From an uncultured Oscillospiraceae bacterium (GTDB lineage: Bacteria; Bacillota; Clostridia; Oscillospirales; Oscillospiraceae), in the NCBI GenBank assembly GCA_910579725.1, contig CAJTUD010000014.1:34642-42041 (forward strand): 7,400 nt of DNA, written 5' to 3'. Shown here one piece after another: positions 1 to 5,977 of this stretch. The notes under the pieces were generated by a model. That model did no database searches, was not told where the DNA came from, and saw only the letters and a list, made by a program, of their open reading frames with translations. Position numbers and translations under genes: made by a program. Within the stretch, counting starts at the first letter, position 1. Each line of letters opens with the position of its first letter.

Positions 1-1
1 C

Positions 2-571
2 CGCACCGACGGCATCATCGGCCGCGAGCTTCGAGGCAAGGGTTCCGGCGGAAAGGACGTCTTTCGCTTCCTGGGCAGCCTTACCTGTCGAGGCCCTGTT
101 TGGCGCTTTGACACCGCGCAGACACTTTGCCCCAAGATCTATCAGCTTCAAGATACATATGGTCTGGCGGCGCCTATGCTTCAACGGCTTCATACTGCCG
201 CTGCTGCCAGAGGCTTCCAGTGCATTGTCTGTCCTGATCCGGAACATGTGGACCGCATCCAGCATCTGCTGCTGCCAGAACTGGGCCTCGGTTTTGTCAC
301 CAGCAAGGAGGACATGGCGTATACTGGCTCTGCTTACCGGCGGGTGCGGCTGGACGCCATGATAGATACCTCACACTATAAGCGGTTCAAGGCTCGCCTT
401 CGCTTTTCCGCTCGGGTGGCCGGAGCTCTTCGGGAGGAAGGAGTGGAAGCGCTTCGGGAAGCCAAGGCCGCCCACGATCAGCTGGAAGCGGTTTATCATC
501 CTCATGTGGATTTTGAAGGCGTCAACCAACTGACCCAGGAGGAACTTTCCAGAATCAGAAGTTATCTCTGA
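2..571 (+). CDS. PRK06851-like protein, C-terminal part (5' end outside window)
   Basis: This frame is open from the left edge and gives 189 residues before TGA at 569-571; the true start lies upstream. It resembles the C-terminal half of the PRK06851 family, predicted ATPases of Clostridia and Bacilli that normally carry two P-loop-like halves. The visible order is a strand with RFLGSLTCRG (residues 22-31), KIYQLQDTYGLAAPML (45-60) where the family has its second Walker A loop, a helix, RGFQCIVCPDPEHVDRIQHL, then LLPELGLGFVTS, and a helical tail with AAHDQLEAVYHPHVDFEGVN. The tail matches the family's HDELE-Y-DF pattern as I remember it. The Walker A lysine and Ser/Thr are missing here, so this half probably does not bind ATP in the usual way. 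The role is unknown. Family assignment is from memory of motifs; coding is secure, function is not. Confidence 0.72.
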   Translation, partial: RTDGIIGRELRGKGSGGKDVFRFLGSLTCRGPVWRFDTAQTLCPKIYQLQDTYGLAAPMLQRLHTAAAARGFQCIVCPDPEHVDRIQHLLLPELGLGFVTSKEDMAYTGSAYRRVRLDAMIDTSHYKRFKARLRFSARVAGALREEGVEALREAKAAHDQLEAVYHPHVDFEGVNQLTQEELSRIRSYL

Positions 572-633
572 AGGCCCGCATTTAAAAACCGAAACAGGCT
601 GGGAGGATTCCGCCGGCTATATTGGAATTTTCA

Positions 634-698
634 CAGTGCGTACAACCGGATGCTCACGGCTTCCGCTGCTGGCCGTCCGGCTGTACGCACTGATTTTT
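634..698 (+). terminator. Intrinsic terminator after the PRK06851-like gene
   Basis: A perfect 11-bp inverted repeat, CAGTGCGTACA at 634-644 and TGTACGCACTG at 682-692, is extended inward after one mismatch by CCGGA (646-650) pairing with TCCGG (676-680). A run of five T follows at 694-698, so it ends transcription in the + direction. Reading the other way there is no T run, so it serves the convergent merR gene less well. It lies between the two convergent genes. Confidence 0.82.
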
Positions 699-709
699 CC
701 ACTCACAGT

Positions 710-1069
710 CTAATTCTTATGGAGAATCTTCTCATAATTTTCGATTTTATAATTGAGTCGATCCAGAGACGTCTGCATTTCATTCATTCTGGTCAAAAGC
801 AGCTCACGCTGTTCCATCAAAATTTCCTTCCTTCGCTTTTCCGTACCCTTCCTTTGTTGGCACAGTGCTGCGTACTCAATCAGCGCCTCGATCCGCACGC
901 CTGCGGAACGCAGGCATTTCATCAGCGCAATCCACCGGCAGGATTCCTCTGTGTAGTCCCGAATGCCGCTTTTGGTCCGCGGCACTGGAGGAATAATGCC
1001 GATCCGTTCATAATACCGCAGCGTATCGGCGGTTATATCGTATTTTCTGCTGGTTTCCGCGATGGTCAT
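710..1069 (-). CDS. MerR-family transcriptional regulator, AdhR/YyaN type
   Basis: A 119-residue protein with an N-terminal winged-helix MerR DNA-binding domain: helix-turn-helix in residues 1-20, TADTLRYYERIGIIPP (13-28) and the wing SGIRDY (34-39). A long dimerisation coiled coil follows, rich in R, E, L and K (about 72-117). Length and the ending LDRLNYKIENYEKIL fit the AdhR/YyaN subgroup, which in Bacillus subtilis responds to aldehydes and other electrophiles. Cys52 (in KCLRSAG) is at the position of the conserved cysteine reported as needed for AdhR activation; other cysteines are at 44 and 70. The start at 1069 has AAGGAG at 1078-1083, overlapping the stop codon of the reductase gene just upstream (12-base gap). 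The two genes should share a transcript and the dyad promoter at 2270-2300. The inducer is not known from sequence. Confidence 0.9.
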   Translation of the reverse strand: MTIAETSRKYDITADTLRYYERIGIIPPVPRTKSGIRDYTEESCRWIALMKCLRSAGVRIEALIEYAALCQQRKGTEKRRKEILMEQRELLLTRMNEMQTSLDRLNYKIENYEKILHKN

Positions 1070-1081
1070 TGTTTTCTCTCC

Positions 1082-2226
1082 TTATGCGCCAAAAAGCGCC
1101 TCCGCCCGCTTCATGTTCTCCATCACTGCCACACCAAAGGGACATCTCTTTTCGCAAGCTCCGCACTGTACGCACTCCCCTGCCTTCCGGGGCAGAGCGG
1201 CATAATGTTCCCTGACAGTTTCCGGAATCTCTCCCTGTGCCCTGCATAGATTGAGAAATTTGGTCACGCTGGCCACATTGATCCCTTTGGGGCAGGGCGC
1301 ACAGTGCCCACAGTACATACAGTGCCCCACCCAGCTGATTTTGGGCATGGAGGCAAATGCGGCGGCATAGTCCCGCTCCTCTTCCGCCGCATTCTCATAG
1401 GCAATGCTGGTTTTCAGATCTTTTATAGACCGGGCTCCGCACATGACCGAAGCAACCGCCGGACGGGTCAGCGCATAATGCAGGCACTGATGCGCCGTCA
1501 AGGCTACCCCCGCCGGGGACATGTCTGCTTTCAGCAGGTCTCCGCCGCCGAAGGCTTTCATCACAGTAATGCCCACCCCCAGCCGCTGGCAGGTTTCATA
1601 CAGCGCCTGCCGCTGCGGATCCATATTTACCAGCGGCTTTTCGTAGCTTTTGTCCGCCCACAGCTCCTCCACATCCTCACTGGCAGGCTGGAGGTCGTAA
1701 CAAGGGTTGATGCTGAACATCAGCACGTCAATTTTCCCTGTGTTCACTGCCGCCAGCGCCACCTCCGGGTTATGACTGGACAGGCCGGTACTCTTAATGG
1801 TCCCCTCCGCCTTCAGTTCCAGTACATAGTCCAGTCCAGAATACCATTTTTCAGTACAGACTCCCAATCCTCCAACGCGTCCACATAGTGGATCATTCCC
1901 ACGTCCAGATAGTCTGTCCGCAGCTGCTCAGCCATCCCCTCTTTTGCCTCGGTCAGAGTCCGGGTGCGTTTGTATTGACCGTCTTTCCACACCGAGCAGA
2001 TGTGGCCCTGGAGAACAAATCTCTCCCGTCTTCCCTCGATGGCTGCGCCCAAGCCGATTCTTACCTGGGGATTTGGGGTATAGAGGTCGATACAGTTCAC
2101 ACCTGCGGCAACCATCAGATCCACCATTTCCCGCACCTGCTCCCCGGTCTTTCCGATGAACCCCTCGCAGCCTATGCCAATCTCCCCCACCTGAATGCCA
2201 GTACGTCCCAATGTGCGATATTGCAT
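1082..2226 (-). pseudogene. Aldo/keto reductase with C-terminal 2x[4Fe-4S] domain, frameshifted
   Basis: Two overlapping frames together make one aldo/keto reductase-family protein. The N-terminal frame (2226 to stop at 1813) starts MQYRTLGRTG and carries GVNCIDLYTPNP and YLDVGMIHYVD; the second frame continues with LDYVLELKAEG, TGLSSHNPEVALAAV and LMFSINPCYDLQP. The C-terminus holds two ferredoxin-like motifs, CMYCGHCAPCP and CVQCGACEKRCP, enough for two 4Fe-4S clusters. The break lies in a tandem CTGGA duplication (1829-1839, minus strand); deleting one 5-bp copy gives 1140 bases, 379 residues plus stop, and the expected junction KNGILDYVLELK. The start at 2226 has GAGGAGG seven bases upstream. 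The frameshift also opens a long untranslated stretch before merR. It could be an assembly error or a strain-specific mutation; both halves otherwise look intact and undecayed. In this family the classical tetrad Tyr and Lys are replaced (Asn52, His75), while Asp47 and His113 remain. Confidence 0.85.
1829..1839 (-). repeat. 5-bp tandem duplication causing the reductase frameshift
   Basis: On the minus strand the sequence reads CTGGACTGGAC, two copies of CTGGA plus one base. It sits exactly where the reading frame has to change from the N-terminal to the C-terminal half of the reductase. Codon GAC (Asp) occurs in each frame at the two copies, so loss of one copy joins the frames without changing any other residue. 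Confidence 0.8.
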
Positions 2227-2269
2227 ATGTATGCCTCCTCTTCTTTCTCCTGCATATTGCTTTTATTTC

Positions 2270-2300
2270 AGCATAACACCTGGAGCAGGCTCAAAGTCAA
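2270..2300 (-). promoter_or_regulatory. MerR-type promoter/operator for the reductase-merR operon
   Basis: On the minus strand a -35 box TTGACT (2295-2300) and a -10 box TATGCT (2270-2275) are separated by 19 bp, longer than the usual 17. The dyad ACTTTGAGC-CT-GCTCCAGGT (2278-2297, 7 of 9 positions symmetric) fills the spacer and overlaps the -35 box. Over-long spacers holding a dyad are the hallmark of promoters activated by MerR-family proteins, which untwist the DNA to realign the boxes. The MerR gene is the second gene of this operon, so autoregulation is likely. Boxes and dyad are seen in sequence; the binding protein is inferred. Confidence 0.72.
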
Positions 2301-2314
2301 TATATTTCCGAAAA

Positions 2315-2536
2315 TTATTTTTCCTGCGTCAGCTTCTCTCCAATCAGATCATTGGCAATGGAAAACGCGTTTATTCTTCTTTTGGCCAGAGTAATCTGTG
2401 ATTGATATTTTTGTGGATTGTCCTTGGATTCAAAGGTTTTTATAACCTCCCCCAATTTGTGCAGTGTAGAATCAATCTGGCGCCGGGCTTCCAGCAGCTC
2501 TTCTCTTGTATACTCCGCAAAAACGCCTCCCTTCAT
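2315..2536 (-). CDS. Small conserved-looking hypothetical protein
   Basis: A charged, probably all-helical protein of 73 residues from ATG at 2536. The likely core is EYTREELLEARRQIDSTLHK followed by a Lys/Gln-rich stretch, then ITLAKRRINAFSIANDLI, suggesting two helices. I recall similar short unnamed proteins in gut Firmicutes, but no function is known to me. No signal peptide, membrane segment or Cys pair is seen. The start is uncertain: ATG 2536 has no ribosome site in front of it; an in-frame ATG at 2566 lies inside a GC-rich hairpin; and a good AAGGGAGG (2526-2533) is followed by no in-frame start. It lies just after leuS on the same strand and may share its transcript. It ends close to the -35 box of the reductase promoter. 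Confidence 0.6.
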   Translation of the reverse strand: MKGGVFAEYTREELLEARRQIDSTLHKLGEVIKTFESKDNPQKYQSQITLAKRRINAFSIANDLIGEKLTQEK

Positions 2537-2543
2537 ATTCAGC

Positions 2544-2577
2544 AGCGGCGCGGTATGCCAAAGCATGCCGCGCCGCT
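2544..2577. other. GC-rich hairpin between leuS and the small ORF
   Basis: Arms AGCGGCGCGG (2544-2553) and CCGCGCCGCT (2568-2577) pair perfectly; inside, ATGC/GCAT pairs extend the stem, with one wobble (plus-strand RNA) or one mismatch (minus-strand RNA), around a four-base loop. It starts nine bases beyond the leuS stop. In the minus direction there is no T run after it, so it is not a standard leuS terminator; it could protect the 3' end or reduce read-through. In the plus direction TTTTT follows at 2583-2587, which could block antisense transcription into leuS. Confidence 0.6.
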
Positions 2578-2585
2578 CATCCTTT

Positions 2586-5015
2586 TTACTTTCTGGGCTT
2601 TACAATCAGATTCACCAGCTTGTTTTTCACGTGAATCACCTTTACAATGTCCATGCCTTCCACAGCTCGGGCAACCTTTTCTACAGCCTTGGCAGCTTCC
2701 ACCACAGCCGCTTCCTCGCTGTCTACAGGAACGTTGATGGTTCCCCGCAGCTTGCCCTGAACCTGAACGGCCATTTCCACAGTGGAGGCAACCGTTTTGC
2801 TCTCATCGTAGGCGGGCCACCCCATCTGACAGGCCATCTTCCCTTCTGCTGCGGCAAAGCCCATCGCTTCCCACAGCTCCTCGCACATGTGAGGCGCAAA
2901 AGGATTCAGCAGCAGCAGCAGAGTCTTCATATCGCCCCGGGAGCATCCGTTGGCATAGAAGTCATTGACCAGCGCCATCATGGCGGCAATGGCGGTGTTG
3001 AATTTCATCGCCTCTATGTCGTCCGCCACCTTTTTGATTGTTTTGTGGATGCCTGATTCGTTGGCGGGAGTGTAGTCCGGACTGTTCGTACAGCTCTCAG
3101 AGAGGTTCCAGACCCGGTCAAGGAACCGCTTGCAGCCTTTCACTGCGTTGTCGGACCAGGCTGCGGCTTTCTCAAAATCGCCGATGAACATAATATACAT
3201 CCGCAAGGTGTCCGCGCCGTAAGCTTGGATGATATCGTCCGGGTTCACTACGTTGCCCCGGCTCTTGCTCATTTTTTCGCCGCCCTCCCCAAGGATCATA
3301 CCGTGGCTGGTACGCTTCCGGTAGGGCTCCTTGGTGGGGACCACGCCAATATCATAGAGGAACTTATGCCAGAACCGGCTGTAGAGCAGGTGGAGGGTGG
3401 TGTGCTCCATGCCGCCGTTGTACCAGTCTACCGGAGACCAATACTCCAAAGCCTCCTTGGAGGCAAGCGCTTTGTCGTTGCGGGGGTCCATATACCGCAG
3501 GAAATACCAGCTGGATCCGGCCCATTGAGGCATGGTGTCCGTCTCCCGCCGGGCCGGGCCGCCGCAGCAGGGACAGTCCGCAGCCACCCAGTCGGTCATC
3601 TTGCTGATGGGGCTCTCCCCATCGTCGGTGGGCTCGTAGCTCTCCACCTCCGGCAGCAGCAAGGGCAGCTGGTCTTCCGGCAGGGGCTGCCAGCCGCACT
3701 TCTCACAGTACACCATCGGGATGGGCTCGCCCCAGTACCGCTGGCGGGAGAAAACCCAGTCGCGAAGCTTGTAGTTGACCTTTGCCTCGCCGATGCCCTT
3801 CTCCTCCAGCCATTTGGTGATAACGGGAATGGCATCCTTGACGGTCAGGCCATTCAAAAATTCGGAGTTGACCAGAATACCGGTCTCATCCTTGGCAGTA
3901 AAGGCGGCTTTCTGCACATCTTCCCCACCGGAAACCACCTCAATGATCTCACAGCCAAACTTTCTGGCAAACTCCCAGTCCCGGTCGTCATGAGCGGGAA
4001 CAGCCATGATGGCTCCGGTCCCATAAGTTGCCAGGACATAATCAGAGATGAAAATAGGAATCTCCCGCCCGGTTACAGGGTTCACACCCTTCACGCCGTC
4101 CAGACATACGCCGGTCTTTTCCTTGTTCAGCTCCGTACGCTCCAGATCGCTCTTGGAGGCGGCGGCACGCTGGTACGCCTGAACCTCGGAGCCGTTTTTC
4201 AGCAGTGACATCCACTTCCTGATCAGCTCATGCTCCGGGGACAGGACCATGTAGGTCGCCCCAAACAGAGTATCCGGCCGGGTGGTAAAGACAACGATGT
4301 CGTCGCCGGAGGTGGCTTTGAAGATCACTTCTGCGCCAGTAGAACGGCCGATCCAGTTTTTCTGCTGGGTTTTCACCCGCTCAATAAAGTCCAGCTCGTC
4401 CAGATCATCAATAAGTCTCTGGGCATACTTGGTGATACGCAGCATCCACTGGCTCTTCTCCTTCCGGATCACCGGACTGCCGCAGCGCTCGCAGACGCCT
4501 TCCACCACTTCCTCGTTGGCAAGAACACACTTGCAGGACGTACACCAGTTGACGGGCATGGTGGCTTTGTAGGCCAGACCGTTCTTATACAGCTGGAGGA
4601 AAATCCACTGGGTCCACTTGTAGTACTCAGGATCCGTGGTGTCTACCACCCGATCCCAGTCGAAGCCAAATCCCAGCCGCTTGAGCTGGGTGGTAAAACG
4701 GGCGATATTCTGCTTTGTAACAACAGCGGGATGGATATGATTTTTGATGGCGTAGTTCTCCGTGGGCAGCCCGAACGCGTCAAAGCCCATGGGGAAGAGC
4801 ACATTATATCCATCCATCCGCTTTTTCCGGGTGACAATGTCCATGGCGGTATAGGGCCGGGGATGGCCCACATGGAGGCCCTGCCCGGAGGGATAGGGAA
4901 ACTCAATAAGGCCGTAGAACTTAGGCTTACCGCTGTGGTCGGAGGCTGCAAAAACTTTGCCCTCTTCCCAGCGTTTCTGCCACTTAGGTTCAATAGTCGC
5001 AAAATCATATTTCAA
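2586..5015 (-). CDS. leuS: Leucyl-tRNA synthetase
   Basis: An 809-residue class I aminoacyl-tRNA synthetase that charges tRNA-Leu with leucine using ATP in the cytoplasm. It carries the HIGH-type motif HVGH (48-51) in FPYPSGQGLHVGHP, a zinc-binding WCTSC...CERC (Cys 158, 161, 175, 178), and the CP1 editing domain with TTRPDT (244-249) and YGTGAIMAVPAHDDRD, which hydrolyses mischarged tRNA. The leucine-specific region has RQRYWGEP and TDTMPQWAGSSWYF; the KMSKS loop is exact (581-585); an anticodon-binding domain and a C-terminal domain ending VNLIVKPRK complete it. Length is normal for bacteria. The start is TTG at 5015: an in-frame TGA lies three codons upstream, no ATG is near, and the KYDF-IE-KW opening is typical. 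A purine-rich AAAGAGAG about 11 bases upstream is a weak ribosome site. A promoter within the upstream gene leaves a leader of roughly 60 bases, too short for a T-box. Confidence 0.98.
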   Translation of the reverse strand: MKYDFATIEPKWQKRWEEGKVFAASDHSGKPKFYGLIEFPYPSGQGLHVGHPRPYTAMDIVTRKKRMDGYNVLFPMGFDAFGLPTENYAIKNHIHPAVVTKQNIARFTTQLKRLGFGFDWDRVVDTTDPEYYKWTQWIFLQLYKNGLAYKATMPVNWCTSCKCVLANEEVVEGVCERCGSPVIRKEKSQWMLRITKYAQRLIDDLDELDFIERVKTQQKNWIGRSTGAEVIFKATSGDDIVVFTTRPDTLFGATYMVLSPEHELIRKWMSLLKNGSEVQAYQRAAASKSDLERTELNKEKTGVCLDGVKGVNPVTGREIPIFISDYVLATYGTGAIMAVPAHDDRDWEFARKFGCEIIEVVSGGEDVQKAAFTAKDETGILVNSEFLNGLTVKDAIPVITKWLEEKGIGEAKVNYKLRDWVFSRQRYWGEPIPMVYCEKCGWQPLPEDQLPLLLPEVESYEPTDDGESPISKMTDWVAADCPCCGGPARRETDTMPQWAGSSWYFLRYMDPRNDKALASKEALEYWSPVDWYNGGMEHTTLHLLYSRFWHKFLYDIGVVPTKEPYRKRTSHGMILGEGGEKMSKSRGNVVNPDDIIQAYGADTLRMYIMFIGDFEKAAAWSDNAVKGCKRFLDRVWNLSESCTNSPDYTPANESGIHKTIKKVADDIEAMKFNTAIAAMMALVNDFYANGCSRGDMKTLLLLLNPFAPHMCEELWEAMGFAAAEGKMACQMGWPAYDESKTVASTVEMAVQVQGKLRGTINVPVDSEEAAVVEAAKAVEKVARAVEGMDIVKVIHVKNKLVNLIVKPRK

Positions 5016-5043
5016 AGCAAATCACACTCTCTTTGTATATTGT

Positions 5044-5058
5044 CCGGGCGCAACCCGG
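5044..5058 (-). other. Small hairpin in the leuS leader
   Basis: CCGGG (5054-5058, minus-strand reading) pairs with CCCGG (5044-5048) around a five-base loop, between the phosphorylase stop and the leuS start. No T run follows on the minus strand, so it is not a clear terminator. It could affect leuS translation or mRNA stability, but a 5-bp stem this short may be chance. Confidence 0.3.
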
Positions 5059-5066
5059 CAAAATTT

Positions 5067-5900
5067 TCATACAGGTGGTATTATATCGGAATTTAGGCCG
5101 GATTGCAAGGGGGTCTTCCCACTTTTCCCGCTCTGCTGCTGCTTTTGCCATTTCAGTATGGCGTCCATCCCCCTGTCGAAGAGTCCGGCTCTCTGCTCCC
5201 AGGTCATATGCCACTCCCATTTGCTCCCGCCTTCGGTCAAGGGATGCCGGTCGGAGGAAATCAATACCGCCGCCGTCTGCAGACCCAGGTACGCTCCAAC
5301 GCTGAACACTGCAGAGGTCTCCATATCCACGCCCACAGCTCCCTTCTCCCTCCACAGCGCCTCCTTATAGAAGGTCTGTCGGTACACAGCGTCCGTAGAG
5401 ACCACAGGAAAGGTCTCTGCGCCCAGCTCTCCAGCCATATGGGCCTGGATTCCGAGGTCTGGCTGGGCAAACTCGAGCTCCTCGTAATAGTGAAGGCTTG
5501 TCCCCTCCTCCACAAACGCCTTTTTCGGCACAATGATCTCGCCACAGGCAATTTTTTCGCTGAACGTGCCAAACATCCCGATTGCAACAGCCCTCTTGAC
5601 CCCCAGGGCAGCCAGCGTCTCCAACGTATCCGCCGCCATGGGTGCACCGCTGCCGCCGTTCAGAAAGCAGATATTTTGATTCCTTATCGCATATATTGGA
5701 CAGGGACGCAAAAAGCGCGGGAATTTTTCACCCAGCACTTCCACAGAATAGTTTTCGCACAAATATTCCACGCCTCCTGACATGAAGAACAGGATGGCCG
5801 TCTCTGGCATAGAGGCATTCCTGTTCCATCTATGGCTGCTCGCAATATTGGCCGCAGCGGTGAGGACAGGTGCGGTACGGTCCTCCGGATATTTCCACAT
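5067..5900 (-). CDS. Nucleoside phosphorylase-family protein (NP-I fold), exact activity unclear
   Basis: A 277-residue protein of the PNP/UDP phosphorylase superfamily, whose members split nucleosides into base and sugar. Family landmarks in order: GGSGAPMAADTLETLAALGV (82-101), AIGMFGTF (106-113), GEIIVPKKAFVEEGTSLHYY (120-139), STDAVY (168-173), the ribose-binding VDMETSAVF (191-199) and the catalytic-type ISSD (214-217). The phosphate-binding Arg and Ser/Thr expected at the AIGMFG strand (RIGT or RVGS in uridine and purine phosphorylases) are Ala106 and Met109, and no N-terminal GDPxR motif is seen. It may belong to an uncharacterised NP-I branch such as the spr0068-type, or act as a hydrolase. 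The start at 5900 has GAGGG about six bases upstream. An intrinsic terminator lies directly before it. Its 3' end contains the leuS promoter. Confidence 0.85.
   Translation of the reverse strand: MWKYPEDRTAPVLTAAANIASSHRWNRNASMPETAILFFMSGGVEYLCENYSVEVLGEKFPRFLRPCPIYAIRNQNICFLNGGSGAPMAADTLETLAALGVKRAVAIGMFGTFSEKIACGEIIVPKKAFVEEGTSLHYYEELEFAQPDLGIQAHMAGELGAETFPVVSTDAVYRQTFYKEALWREKGAVGVDMETSAVFSVGAYLGLQTAAVLISSDRHPLTEGGSKWEWHMTWEQRAGLFDRGMDAILKWQKQQQSGKSGKTPLQSGLNSDIIPPV
5080..5108 (-). promoter_or_regulatory. Sigma-A type promoter for leuS
   Basis: On the minus strand TTGCAA (5103-5108) and a perfect TATAAT (5080-5085) are separated by 17 bp. They lie within the last codons of the phosphorylase gene, with predicted start of transcription near 5073, about 57 bases before the leuS TTG codon. 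The -35 box is the same as in the efp promoter of this window. Confidence 0.7.
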
Positions 5901-5916
5901 ATGTTCCCTCTCTCTT

Positions 5917-5952
5917 TTGAAAAGAACGCCCCCGCGTTACGCGGGAGCGTTC
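5917..5952 (-). terminator. Intrinsic terminator after the CD1247-type gene, just before the phosphorylase
   Basis: GAACGC (5924-5929) pairs with GCGTTC (5947-5952) and CCCGCG (5931-5936) with CGCGGG (5940-5945), with one C/A mismatch between the two stems and a three-base loop. On the minus strand the stem is followed by TTTT (5920-5923). It sits 25 bases after the stop of the CD1247-type gene and only 23 bases before the phosphorylase start codon, so it either separates the two units or attenuates read-through into the phosphorylase. Confidence 0.75.
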
Positions 5953-5977
5953 CCTTTCTACTTATGGGCGGCGAGGC

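Noticed and set aside
35..58. GKGSGGKD in the first gene as a Walker A motif
   Set aside because: It fits GxxxxGK but has Asp instead of Ser/Thr and lies before the strand where the family has no P-loop.
1304..2394. Plus-strand ORFs opposite the reductase
   Set aside because: They are shadows of the two reductase frames, which carry clear AKR and ferredoxin motifs.
5005..5070. 21-codon ORF (MKILPGCART...) overlapping the phosphorylase stop and leuS start as a possible leader peptide
   Set aside because: No ribosome site precedes its ATG and it holds a single leucine, so it does not fit a leucine attenuator.
3225..5096. Long plus-strand ORFs opposite leuS (327 and 288 codons)
   Set aside because: They are exact antisense of a full-length leuS with all its motifs; their translations show no family features and have no ribosome sites.
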